A stretch of 15,716 nt of DNA from Candidatus Moranbacteria bacterium UBA1302 (GTDB taxonomy: Bacteria; Patescibacteriota; Minisyncoccia; Moranbacterales; UBA1568): positions 1 to 15,716 of the forward strand of contig DBUA01000017.1 in NCBI GenBank assembly GCA_002307715.1, read 5' to 3'. Below the pieces are notes generated by a model. It was not told where the DNA came from. It ran no database searches and saw only the letters and a program-made list of their open reading frames with translations. Shown in pieces: positions 6,008 to 13,505 of this stretch (position 1 is the first letter of the stretch; every line of letters begins with the position of its first letter). The position numbers and the translations under genes are program-made.

Positions 6008-7648
6008 ATGTCGAAACAGATTGCATATGGCGCCGAAGCGCGCAAGAAGATCAAAGCGGGCATTGATAAGGTGGCGGACGCTGTCAAAGTGACGCTCGGA
6101 CCGAAGGGCAGGAATGTTATCATCGCGAAGCAGTATGGTGGGCCGACTATCACGAATGACGGTGTAACGATTGCGAAGAGCATCGAGCTTCCGGACGCTT
6201 TCGAAAATCTTGGTGCGGAACTTGTGAAGCAGGTGGCAGAAAAGACGAATGATGTGGCCGGAGACGGGACTACGACATCAACTGTCGTCACTCAGGCACT
6301 TGCTCGCGAGGGGTTGAAGTTTGTCGAGACAGGCATCAATCCGGTCGGTATTCGACGCGGCATGGAGGCGGCACGTGATGAAGTGGTGGCTGTACTCAAG
6401 AAACATTCGAAGAAGATCGGTTCGAAAGAGGAGATTGCGCAGGTTGCGACTATTTCCGCTGAATCGCGCGAGATGGGCGAGTTGATTGCCGATGTCATGG
6501 AGGCGGTCGGCGCTGATGGTGTTGTTACGACGGAACAATCCCAGACGCTCGGGCTTTCCAAAGAGGTCGTCGAAGGTATGAGTTTTGACAAAGGTTATAT
6601 CTCGCCATATTTTATGACGAGTCCGGAGCAGCAGAAGGCCGAGCTTTCCGATCCAGCTATTCTTATCACGGATCGTAAGATTTCTGCGGTGGCTGAAGTC
6701 GTTCCGGTATTGAATGAATTGGCGCAAGCTGGACGCAAAGATATCGTCATCATCGCTGAAGATGTCGATAGCGAAGCTCTCGCGATGCTGGTCTTGAACA
6801 AACTTCGCGGCGTGCTCAATGTGCTTGCTATCAAGGCACCGGAATTCGGCGATAATCGCAAAGCAGTCATTGAGGATATCGCGATTCTTACGGGTGCGCA
6901 GGTTGTCTCGCAAGATAAGGGGATGAAGCTTGAAAGCGCGACCTTGTCGATGTTGGGAACAGCTCAAAAAGTGATCGCAACCAAAGATGATACGACAATC
7001 GTCGGCGGCAAAGGAAAGAAGAAAGCGATCGAAACGCGTATTGCAGAACTGAAGGGTCTTATTGATCGCTCCGAAAGCGATTATGACCGCGAGAAACTTA
7101 GGAAGCGGATGGCAAAACTTTCAGGCGGAGTTGCAGTGATCCGTGTCGGTGCTGCCACCGAAACAGAGCTTACGTATGTGAAGCATAAGATGGAAGATGC
7201 CGTAGCTGCAACCAAAGCCGCCATCGAAGAAGGGATCGTTGCGGGAGGCGGTACGGCTTTGGCGAAAGCGGCTGCTAGTGTCTTAGCGAAGAGCGGAGTT
7301 TTGTCACAAGAGGACCATGAGTTTAAGGCCGGTTATGAGGCTTTATTGCGAGCCTTGTCTGAGCCACTCCGTCAGATCGTCACGAATGCCGGTGAACAAG
7401 ACGCTGCTGTCGTATTGAATCGTATTCTTAGCGAGAAATCTCCGTATTACGGTTATGATGCCAAGCATGATGCTTTTGTGGATGATATGATTAAGGCAGG
7501 CATCACTGATCCGCTCAAAGTGACTCGGACGGCTCTCGAGAATGCCGTATCCGTTGCAGCGTTGCTTTTGACGACCGAGACAGCCGTCACCGATGAACCG
7601 AAAGAAGAATCGGGACCGGCGAATCCTATGGCTGGCATGGGCATGTAA
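6008..7648 (+). CDS. groEL: Chaperonin GroEL (Hsp60)
   Basis: A 546-residue group I chaperonin subunit that forms the double-ring ATP-driven folding chamber. GDGTTTS (85-91) is the nucleotide-binding motif with Asp86. Asp51 and Asp397 (in MEDAVAATKAA) match the other ATP and Mg2+ residues. GGG at 413-415 is the conserved turn, and the apical domain lies at about 190-370. The C-terminus PANPMAGMGM is a short version of the usual GGM tail. Length is normal. The start at 6008 fits the MSKQIAYGAEARKK family N-terminus. The upstream ATG at 5998 is out of frame, and Shine-Dalgarno support is weak. The gene is under a CIRCE-controlled promoter and ends in its own terminator. groES is absent on both sides, so this is a solo groEL. 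Confidence 0.98.
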   Translation: MSKQIAYGAEARKKIKAGIDKVADAVKVTLGPKGRNVIIAKQYGGPTITNDGVTIAKSIELPDAFENLGAELVKQVAEKTNDVAGDGTTTSTVVTQALAREGLKFVETGINPVGIRRGMEAARDEVVAVLKKHSKKIGSKEEIAQVATISAESREMGELIADVMEAVGADGVVTTEQSQTLGLSKEVVEGMSFDKGYISPYFMTSPEQQKAELSDPAILITDRKISAVAEVVPVLNELAQAGRKDIVIIAEDVDSEALAMLVLNKLRGVLNVLAIKAPEFGDNRKAVIEDIAILTGAQVVSQDKGMKLESATLSMLGTAQKVIATKDDTTIVGGKGKKKAIETRIAELKGLIDRSESDYDREKLRKRMAKLSGGVAVIRVGAATETELTYVKHKMEDAVAATKAAIEEGIVAGGGTALAKAAASVLAKSGVLSQEDHEFKAGYEALLRALSEPLRQIVTNAGEQDAAVVLNRILSEKSPYYGYDAKHDAFVDDMIKAGITDPLKVTRTALENAVSVAALLLTTETAVTDEPKEESGPANPMAGMGM

Positions 7649-7683
7649 TGCGCAGGAAGAGGAGTCGAGGATGTCGTAGAATC

Positions 7684-7713
7684 AGCCGCCTTAAGGATAA
7701 GGCGGCTTTCTGT
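7684..7713 (+). terminator. Intrinsic terminator of groEL
   Basis: A perfect 10-bp stem, AGCCGCCTTA (7684-7693) with TAAGGCGGCT (7698-7707), has the loop AGGA. The T-tract is short (TTTCTGT). Confidence 0.78.
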
Positions 7714-7737
7714 ATGCGTGCGCAAGCGTAGAGCGTA

Positions 7738-7746
7738 TGGTATACT
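7738..7746 (+). promoter_or_regulatory. Extended -10 promoter of pilB
   Basis: TGG followed by TATACT (7741-7746) is an extended -10 with no good -35 box. The predicted +1 is about 7753, which excludes the in-frame ATG at 7737 as the start of pilB. The same TATGGTATA core recurs before the gene at 15467. Confidence 0.6.
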
Positions 7747-7787
7747 GGCGTTGTCCGATCGAAAAAAATGAAGACACATACACAAAT

Positions 7788-9530
7788 ATGAAGGTGGATT
7801 CGAACCAGTTATATGAGTTCCTGAAGGATTCGAATATCGTATCGAAGGAACATTTGGAAGAGGCATACGCAGATATCGCACAGTCCGGAAAAAACCTCGG
7901 AGAATATCTTCTCGAAAAGAATTTCGTGAATGAGATTGATCTGCAGAAAACGCATGCATACATTCTCGGGATCCCTTATGTCGATCTTTCCAAAGAGACT
8001 ATTCCGATGGAAATCCTCCAGATTGTTCCGGAATTGGTTGCTAAAAAATACAACATAGTCTCTTTTCAGAAATCCGGCAATAATCTTAACGTCGCCATGC
8101 TGAATCCGGAGGATTTGCAGACGATTGATTTCATCAAGAAGAAAACGGGTTTGAGGATTATTCCGTGTCTGACAAGCCACGAGAGTATCCAGTCGGTGCT
8201 TCGGCAATATGGGAAGAGTTTGAAGGCCGAGTTCGGCGATATCCTGACGGCTGATGTGAAGCCTGAAGGCGAAGAGGATCAGAATCTCGAACAGGTAGCG
8301 GTGGGCTTGCCGATTGTCAGGGTAGTCGATACGCTGCTGAAGCATGCCATTCTCGAATCTGCGAGCGATATCCATATCGAGCCGGATGAGCAGGAAGTCC
8401 ATGTCCGCTATCGCATCGATGGCGTGCTGCATGATGCTATGACCTTGCCGAAGGATGTCGCGGCAGGCATCGTTGCACGCATCAAAGTACTCTCGAATCT
8501 CAAGCTTGATGAGCATCGCCTTCCGCAAGATGGACGTTTTAAGATCCAGAATGATGAATACAAGATATCGTTTCGTGTCAGTATTCTACCGGTGTTTGAC
8601 GGCGAGAAGATCGTCATGCGTCTTTTGGATGAATCGTCCAAAGGGTTGACGCTGGAAAAGATGGGATTTCATCCGGTAGCGCTTGAGGCGGTACAACGCG
8701 AGATTAACAAGCCGAATGGCATGATCCTCGTGACGGGACCGACCGGTTCCGGAAAGACGACGACACTGTATACTATGATGGATATCCTGAATACGCCGGA
8801 AGTGAATGTTTCAACGGTTGAGGATCCGGTCGAGTATCGTATGCCGCGCGTTAATCAGACACAGATATCGTCCAAGATTGGCATGACGTTCGCGGCTGCA
8901 CTCCGAGCGCTTCTCCGTCAAGATCCGGACATCATCATGGTCGGTGAGATCCGTGACCAAGAAACGCTTGAAATCGCCATGCATGCCGCTATGACAGGAC
9001 ATTTGGTGCTTTCGACGCTTCATACCAATTCGGCTGCTGCAACGTTGCCGCGCATGCTGGATATGGGTGCCGAGCCGTTTCTCATCGCATCGACTGTCAA
9101 TGTCATCATCGCCCAACGTTTAGTGCGTCGGCTTTGCGTCGAATGCCGGAAGCCGTACATGCTTGACGCGAAAGAAATTGAAGCGCTTGGGAAGAGTTAT
9201 GATGTTCAGGCAGTCTTTTCGTTTCTCAAGAATGACCCGTTGGGAAAGAAATTTATCGGAGAGGCTGATTCCCTTGAGCGTGTGACGTTCTATAAGGCGA
9301 TCGGTTGTGAGCAGTGCGGCAATGAAGGCTATCACGGACGAAATGGCATTTATGAAGTTTTGCCTATGGATACCGATATTCGAAAGATGGTGACGCAGAA
9401 TGCCACGACTGAAGAGATAGAGGTCCAAGCGCGCACTAATGGTATGGCGACGATGATCGAAGATGGATTTCTCAAAGCGGTCCAAGGCATTACTTCTATT
9501 GAAGAAGTGATGCGTGCAACGAAAGAATAG
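7788..9530 (+). CDS. pilB: Type IV pilus assembly ATPase PilB (GspE/PulE family)
   Basis: A 580-residue hexameric motor ATPase on the inner face of the membrane that drives pilin polymerisation. An N-terminal MshEN/GSPII_E_N domain (about 5-145) is joined by a linker to the N2 and ATPase domains. GPTGSGKTT at 317-325 is Walker A. TVEDPVEYR at 343-351 is the Asp box. DPDIIMVGEIRD at 379-390 is Walker B. TGHLVLSTLHTN at 403-414 is the His box. Cys450, Cys453, Cys507 and Cys510 form the zinc-binding tetracysteine motif typical of PilB/GspE assembly ATPases. I place the start at 7788 because the in-frame ATG at 7737 lies in the promoter. A 7-codon leader (7768-7791) overlaps the start codon. No other pilus gene adjoins it. 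With dprA nearby, a DNA-uptake role for the pilus is plausible but inferred. Confidence 0.95.
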   Translation: MKVDSNQLYEFLKDSNIVSKEHLEEAYADIAQSGKNLGEYLLEKNFVNEIDLQKTHAYILGIPYVDLSKETIPMEILQIVPELVAKKYNIVSFQKSGNNLNVAMLNPEDLQTIDFIKKKTGLRIIPCLTSHESIQSVLRQYGKSLKAEFGDILTADVKPEGEEDQNLEQVAVGLPIVRVVDTLLKHAILESASDIHIEPDEQEVHVRYRIDGVLHDAMTLPKDVAAGIVARIKVLSNLKLDEHRLPQDGRFKIQNDEYKISFRVSILPVFDGEKIVMRLLDESSKGLTLEKMGFHPVALEAVQREINKPNGMILVTGPTGSGKTTTLYTMMDILNTPEVNVSTVEDPVEYRMPRVNQTQISSKIGMTFAAALRALLRQDPDIIMVGEIRDQETLEIAMHAAMTGHLVLSTLHTNSAAATLPRMLDMGAEPFLIASTVNVIIAQRLVRRLCVECRKPYMLDAKEIEALGKSYDVQAVFSFLKNDPLGKKFIGEADSLERVTFYKAIGCEQCGNEGYHGRNGIYEVLPMDTDIRKMVTQNATTEEIEVQARTNGMATMIEDGFLKAVQGITSIEEVMRATKE

Positions 9531-9571
9531 GGTGCAAATAGAGGTGTTGCGACTGTGTGGTTCACGCCGCT

Positions 9572-11077
9572 TCAATCCATCTTGAATTCGTCGTTGCGCA
9601 ATTCGCGACGGATGTGCGATTTCGCTCCTGAAGTCTTCACGAACCCGAGCCAATCCCGGCTCGGTTTTTTCTTTTCTTTCACCGTGAGGATTTCAATTAC
9701 TTGAGCATTCTGGATATGATAGTCGAGAGGTACCATTTTCCCGTCGGCTTTGGATCCGACAGCACGATTGCCGATTTCGCTATGGATGGCATAGGCGAAA
9801 TCGATTGGTGTCGCTTCTTCGGGCAGGTCGATGATATCGCCGCGTGGTGTGAAAGCGAAGATATGATTCTTGAAGAATTCGATCTTGAGGCCCTCCATGA
9901 ATTCTGCATCGTCGCGGCCGATCTCTTTCTGCCATTCTTTGAGCTGTTTCACCCAGGAAAGTTCTTTAGGGAGCGTGTGGATATGGTCGGATTGTTTTTT
10001 TTGGAAGATACGGCGCCAAGCGCTTCGGCCATTTTTTTCAGAGTACATCCAATGAGCGGCGATGCCATATTCGGCTTCATCATGCATTTTTTGCGTACGG
10101 ATTTGAACTTCGAGGATGCGTCCGTCCGGACCGAAAACGGTCGTGTGGAGCGATTGGTATCCGTTCGGCTTCGGCAAAGAGATATAATCTTTGATGCGTC
10201 CGACCATGGGGCGGTATTCTCGATGAATGAGGCCGAGCGCTTCATAGCAATCGGCGATTTCCGGAACGATGATGCGGATCGCGACGAGATCATAGATGCG
10301 TGAGATATCCATGTCATGCCGCTTGAGTTTCTGATAGAGCCGATAGAGATGCTTGGTGCGACCGCTTACGTCCAGGATGCTGACCTTCTCTTTGATAAGC
10401 GTTTTTCGGAAGAGCGTGACGATACGTTCAAGGTAGGCCTGACCTTCGTGAAGATAGGTATCTTGGATCTTTTTGGTTTCGGCATAATGTTCCGGATCGA
10501 GATACATGAAACAGAGGTCTTCGAGTTCGCCTTTCGCTTCGCCGATACCGAGACGATTAGCGATAGGAGCGAAGACATCCATAGTCTCTCTGGCGATGCG
10601 TTCGCGTTTTTCTGGTGGCAGGTGCTTAAGCGTCCGCATATTGTGCAGCCGGTCGGCGAGTTTGATGATGACGACGCGTATATCCTGAGCCATCGCCATG
10701 AACATCTTGCGGAGATTTTCAAGGAAATATTCTTCGCGTGATCCTCGTAGCTTGATTTTCCCGAGCTTAGTGATTCCATCGACGAGGTAAGCAACTTCAT
10801 GTCCGAAAGCGGTTTCGATATCCGCTAACGTAACCTCAGTATCTTCCGGGACATCATGGAGAAGTCCTGCAGCAATCGTTCTCTCGTCCATGCCGATTTC
10901 GGCGAGTATGAGCGCTACTGAAAGGCTGTGAATGATATAAGGTTCTCCTGATTTCCGTTTCTGTCCGCTGTGGGCTTTTTCTGCAAAGGCGTAGACAGCC
11001 GCAAGAAATTTCTCATCCTCGTTTGAAAGGGGATGAACGGCTGATTTCAATATATCTTGAATGGTGGGTGTTGCCAT
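9572..11077 (-). CDS. rel: Bifunctional (p)ppGpp synthetase/hydrolase without ACT domain
   Basis: A 501-residue RelA/SpoT-family enzyme that makes and degrades the alarmone ppGpp. The N-terminal HD hydrolase keeps its metal and catalytic residues: His50, His74-Asp75, Glu78-Asp79 and Asp142. The synthetase domain (about 235-345) has Asp263 in IYDLVAIR, GYQSLH at 306-311 and Glu323 in EVQIRT. RIKD at 294-297 is the RxKD charge type found in bifunctional enzymes, as opposed to the ExDD of synthetase-only RelA. A TGS domain spans about 405-467, and the protein stops soon after. Typical long RSH proteins are about 730 residues and continue with helical, zinc-finger and ACT regions. The clean stop and convergent neighbour argue for a natural short form, not a frameshift. 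No Shine-Dalgarno precedes the ATG. Confidence 0.95.
   Translation of the reverse strand: MATPTIQDILKSAVHPLSNEDEKFLAAVYAFAEKAHSGQKRKSGEPYIIHSLSVALILAEIGMDERTIAAGLLHDVPEDTEVTLADIETAFGHEVAYLVDGITKLGKIKLRGSREEYFLENLRKMFMAMAQDIRVVIIKLADRLHNMRTLKHLPPEKRERIARETMDVFAPIANRLGIGEAKGELEDLCFMYLDPEHYAETKKIQDTYLHEGQAYLERIVTLFRKTLIKEKVSILDVSGRTKHLYRLYQKLKRHDMDISRIYDLVAIRIIVPEIADCYEALGLIHREYRPMVGRIKDYISLPKPNGYQSLHTTVFGPDGRILEVQIRTQKMHDEAEYGIAAHWMYSEKNGRSAWRRIFQKKQSDHIHTLPKELSWVKQLKEWQKEIGRDDAEFMEGLKIEFFKNHIFAFTPRGDIIDLPEEATPIDFAYAIHSEIGNRAVGSKADGKMVPLDYHIQNAQVIEILTVKEKKKPSRDWLGFVKTSGAKSHIRRELRNDEFKMD
9645..9675 (+). terminator. Intrinsic terminator for pilB located inside rel
   Basis: CCGAGCC (9645-9651) pairs with GGCTCGG (9658-9664), and TTTTTTCTTTT follows on the plus strand. 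It lies about 115 nt past the pilB stop, within the last 35 codons of the convergent rel gene, where the same bases encode KKKPSRDWLGF. Confidence 0.85.
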
Positions 11078-11109
11078 GAATCGGTATATTTCTGTTTGAA
11101 GACAGTATA

Positions 11110-11138
11110 ACTATACGTCTCCGTTGATGGAAAATCAA
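11110..11138 (-). promoter_or_regulatory. Promoter of rel
   Basis: On the minus strand TTGATT (11133-11138), 17 bp and TATAGT (11110-11115) predict a start near 11103, a leader of about 25 nt. Confidence 0.65.
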
Positions 11139-11227
11139 GCACGGTCCGATTGATAAAACGGGTGTTATGCTGGTGAGAATCTGCTTGAAGAAAATGAGCA
11201 GTAATGTTGCGATATCTATTACGCCAA

Positions 11228-11265
11228 CAAAAAAGCGGTTCGCTCCATGCGACCGCTTCTTTTTT
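11228..11265 (-). terminator. Terminator of topA, able to act in both directions
   Basis: AGCGGT-T-CGC (11234-11243) pairs with GCG-ACCGCT (11249-11257), with one bulged T. On the minus strand six Ts follow (11229-11234), and it lies 9 nt after the topA stop. On the plus strand the tail TTCTTTTTTCTT would also work. Confidence 0.85.
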
Positions 11266-11266
11266 C

Positions 11267-13432
11267 TTAAGCCTTTCCTATTTTGTGCGGATTATGATTC
11301 GGGCAGTCTTTTTTGCTGCAACGTTCGGGAATCGTTTTTGTGCCTTCCATCATGAGTGACCCGCATAGGGGACAGAGTGCACCGGTTGGCTTGGCTTTGA
11401 TGGCATTCTTGCAGTCCGGATAGTTTGAACAGGAATAGAAGATACCGAAACGGCCGCGTCTCTCGACCATCTCTCCTTTTTTACAGACTGGGCAGACTAC
11501 TCCAGTCGTCGGCTGATTCGCAGCGTCCTTTTTGATGTATTTGCATTTCGGATAGTTTGAACAGGCGATGAAGCGTCCGAAACGTCCGTCGCGTTCGATC
11601 AGTTTGCCTGTTTTGCATTCCGGGCAATCTTCGCCGGTTTCTTTCGGACCCTCGAGTTCTTTTCCATCTATGGTTCGGGCGCCATCGCATTCGGGAAAAC
11701 GCGAGCAAGAGAGGAACTTTCCTGTACGAGCGAGTTTGACTACCATAGCGCTGCCGCATTTCGGACACATGATCCCTTCAGGAGCGTCACCTAAAGTGGT
11801 CACTTTAGCGATGTCTTTATCCTTCGCTTTCACTTCTTGAGAGAACGGGATATAAAAGTCGCTCAATGTCTTGGTGTAATCACGTTTTCCATCCGCAATC
11901 TCATCGAGTTTGTTTTCCATATCAGCAGTGAATGTTTCTGAGACGATAGTATCGAAGTGAGCGAAAAGAAAATCGTCGACGACAATGCCGGTATCTGTCG
12001 CGGAAAGCGATCGGCCATCTTTCTCGACATAGCCTCGATCCTGGATGGTTTTCACGATGCTTGCATACGTCGACGGCCGCCCGATGCCGCGTTTTTCGAG
12101 TTCTTTGACGAGACCAGCTTCGGTGTAGCGTTTCGGCGGTTCAGTCTGTTTTTCTTCAGCTTGGACGGATGAGAGTGATAACGGTTCGGAAGATTCGGCA
12201 TGCGGCAATTCGACGTCATCACCGCGAGCGTCCGTATCAAGAGCGAGCCAGCCATCGAAGATAAGATGTGATCCGTTCACTGAAAAATCCGGGAGCGATC
12301 GGTTGACGGTATTTGCGGTGATCTTCGTGCGGAGTATTTCGGCGGGAGCCATCTGCGAAGCGAGCGTGCGCGTCCGGATGAGACGATAGAGACGTTTCTC
12401 ATCCTCGGTTTTTCCGGCAGTTTTCCGCAATGGGTCGGTCGGTCGGATAGCTTCATGGGCTTCTTGGGCGTTTTTGCTCTTGGTCTTATATCGCGTCGCA
12501 TTGAGATAGCGATCGCCGAATTCTTTGGTTATAGCGGATGCGATAGCGGGGAAGATTTCTTCGGAAAGCGAAACGGAATCGGTGCGCATGTAGGTGATGT
12601 AGCCTTGCTCGTAGAGTTTTTGCGCGGCGTGCATAGTACGCGACGGCGATAATCCGAGCCGCGAACTGGCTGATTGTTGGAGCGTAGATGTCGTGAATGG
12701 AGCGTTCGGACGGCGGAGCGCTTCGGTGGTCGAAACGCCGGTGATTTCCCAGCGTTCTGATTGTCCGATGCCGAGAATCTCATCGGCGCGTTCTTTACTG
12801 TCAGGCTGTTCTGAACAACAGAATTGTATTGGATAGTTGCGTTCCGTTTCGGTATCGGCGGTAATGACGAAATATGTTTTCGGTTTGAAGGATCGGATTT
12901 CCTTTTCACGTTCGACAAGGATATGGAGTGCAGGCGATTGTACGCGACCAGCCGAGAGGCCATAGCGGACTTTTTTCCAGACAAGACCTGAAAGATCATA
13001 GCCGACGAGCCGATCAAGCACACGGCGCGCTTCCTGTGCCTTGCGGAGATTTTGATCAAGCTGGCGGGGATGGGCGACTGATTCGTTCACAGCCTTTTCG
13101 GTGATTTCATAGAAGAGGACACGTTTCGGATGCTTGATGCCGCAGACTTCGGCAACGTGCCAGGCGATCGCTTCTCCTTCGCGGTCGGGGTCGGTCGCGA
13201 GCAAGACCTCAGCGCTTTTCTTGGCGAGCGAGCGTATTTCTGAAACAATCTTCTCTTTTCCGGCTGAGATTTCGTAATGCGGTATGAACCCGCCTTCGAT
13301 GTCGATGGCGGCTTTGTTCGATTTCGGAAGATCTCGCACGTGTCCGACGGATGCGACAACCTTATAAGTGCCTTTCAGATATTTCTCGATGGTTTTGGCT
13401 TTTGATGGAGACTCGACGATGAGGAGATTCAT
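11267..13432 (-). CDS. topA: DNA topoisomerase I (type IA)
   Basis: A 721-residue enzyme that relaxes negative supercoils through a 5'-phosphotyrosine link. The TOPRIM domain opens with MNLLIVESPSKAKTIEKY, containing Glu7, and the acidic DPDREGE motif is at 81-87. The catalytic tyrosine is Tyr281 in YITYMRTDS. GLVKELEKRGIGRPSTYASI (440-459) belongs to the cleavage-domain core. Four C-terminal zinc ribbons use Cys556/559/576/582, 603/606/624/630, 647/650/668/674 and 687/690/705/710. The last has an ERCSKKDCPNHN ending. The frame is open for 17 more codons, but the family always begins at the LLIVESPSKA strand, so 13432 is chosen. It follows dprA by 62 nt and probably shares its transcript. The triple TTACGTAA element lies in that gap. 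Confidence 0.96.
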   Translation of the reverse strand: MNLLIVESPSKAKTIEKYLKGTYKVVASVGHVRDLPKSNKAAIDIEGGFIPHYEISAGKEKIVSEIRSLAKKSAEVLLATDPDREGEAIAWHVAEVCGIKHPKRVLFYEITEKAVNESVAHPRQLDQNLRKAQEARRVLDRLVGYDLSGLVWKKVRYGLSAGRVQSPALHILVEREKEIRSFKPKTYFVITADTETERNYPIQFCCSEQPDSKERADEILGIGQSERWEITGVSTTEALRRPNAPFTTSTLQQSASSRLGLSPSRTMHAAQKLYEQGYITYMRTDSVSLSEEIFPAIASAITKEFGDRYLNATRYKTKSKNAQEAHEAIRPTDPLRKTAGKTEDEKRLYRLIRTRTLASQMAPAEILRTKITANTVNRSLPDFSVNGSHLIFDGWLALDTDARGDDVELPHAESSEPLSLSSVQAEEKQTEPPKRYTEAGLVKELEKRGIGRPSTYASIVKTIQDRGYVEKDGRSLSATDTGIVVDDFLFAHFDTIVSETFTADMENKLDEIADGKRDYTKTLSDFYIPFSQEVKAKDKDIAKVTTLGDAPEGIMCPKCGSAMVVKLARTGKFLSCSRFPECDGARTIDGKELEGPKETGEDCPECKTGKLIERDGRFGRFIACSNYPKCKYIKKDAANQPTTGVVCPVCKKGEMVERRGRFGIFYSCSNYPDCKNAIKAKPTGALCPLCGSLMMEGTKTIPERCSKKDCPNHNPHKIGKA

Positions 13433-13467
13433 AAAGATAGTGGTTGTGCGCGCAGTATCGCATGGCG

Positions 13468-13505
13468 CTGTTACGTATTTCATTACGTAATAGATTACGT
13501 AACAG
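13468..13505. repeat. Triple TTACGTAA palindrome, 12-bp period, 38 bp symmetric element
   Basis: Three boxes start at 13471 (TTACGTA), 13483 (TTACGTAA) and 13495 (TTACGTAA), exactly 12 bp apart. The outer arms CTGTTACGTA (13468-13477) and TACGTAACAG (13496-13505) are a perfect 10-bp inverted repeat centred on the middle box at 13486/13487. The third box includes the last codons of dprA (Val-Thr-stop). The element lies 36 nt upstream of the topA start. It looks like an operator for a symmetric DNA-binding protein or a structural or topological site. Confidence 0.75.

Noticed and set aside
7737..7787. Upstream in-frame start of pilB adding 17 residues
   Set aside because: This ATG lies within the extended -10 promoter element, so it would not be transcribed from that promoter. 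The added residues do not resemble the family.
9701..10303. Plus-strand open frame of 200 codons opposite rel
   Set aside because: Antisense shadow of rel, which has all catalytic residues and a promoter.
11161..11265. Possible small plus-strand RNA between rel and topA
   Set aside because: A weak extended -10-like TGTTATGCT precedes the bidirectional terminator, but there is no -35 and no conserved structure. The hairpin is explained by topA termination.
13433..13483. Upstream in-frame start of topA adding 17 residues
   Set aside because: It would begin inside the TTACGTAA element and precede the conserved MNLLIVESPSKA start. No SD supports it.
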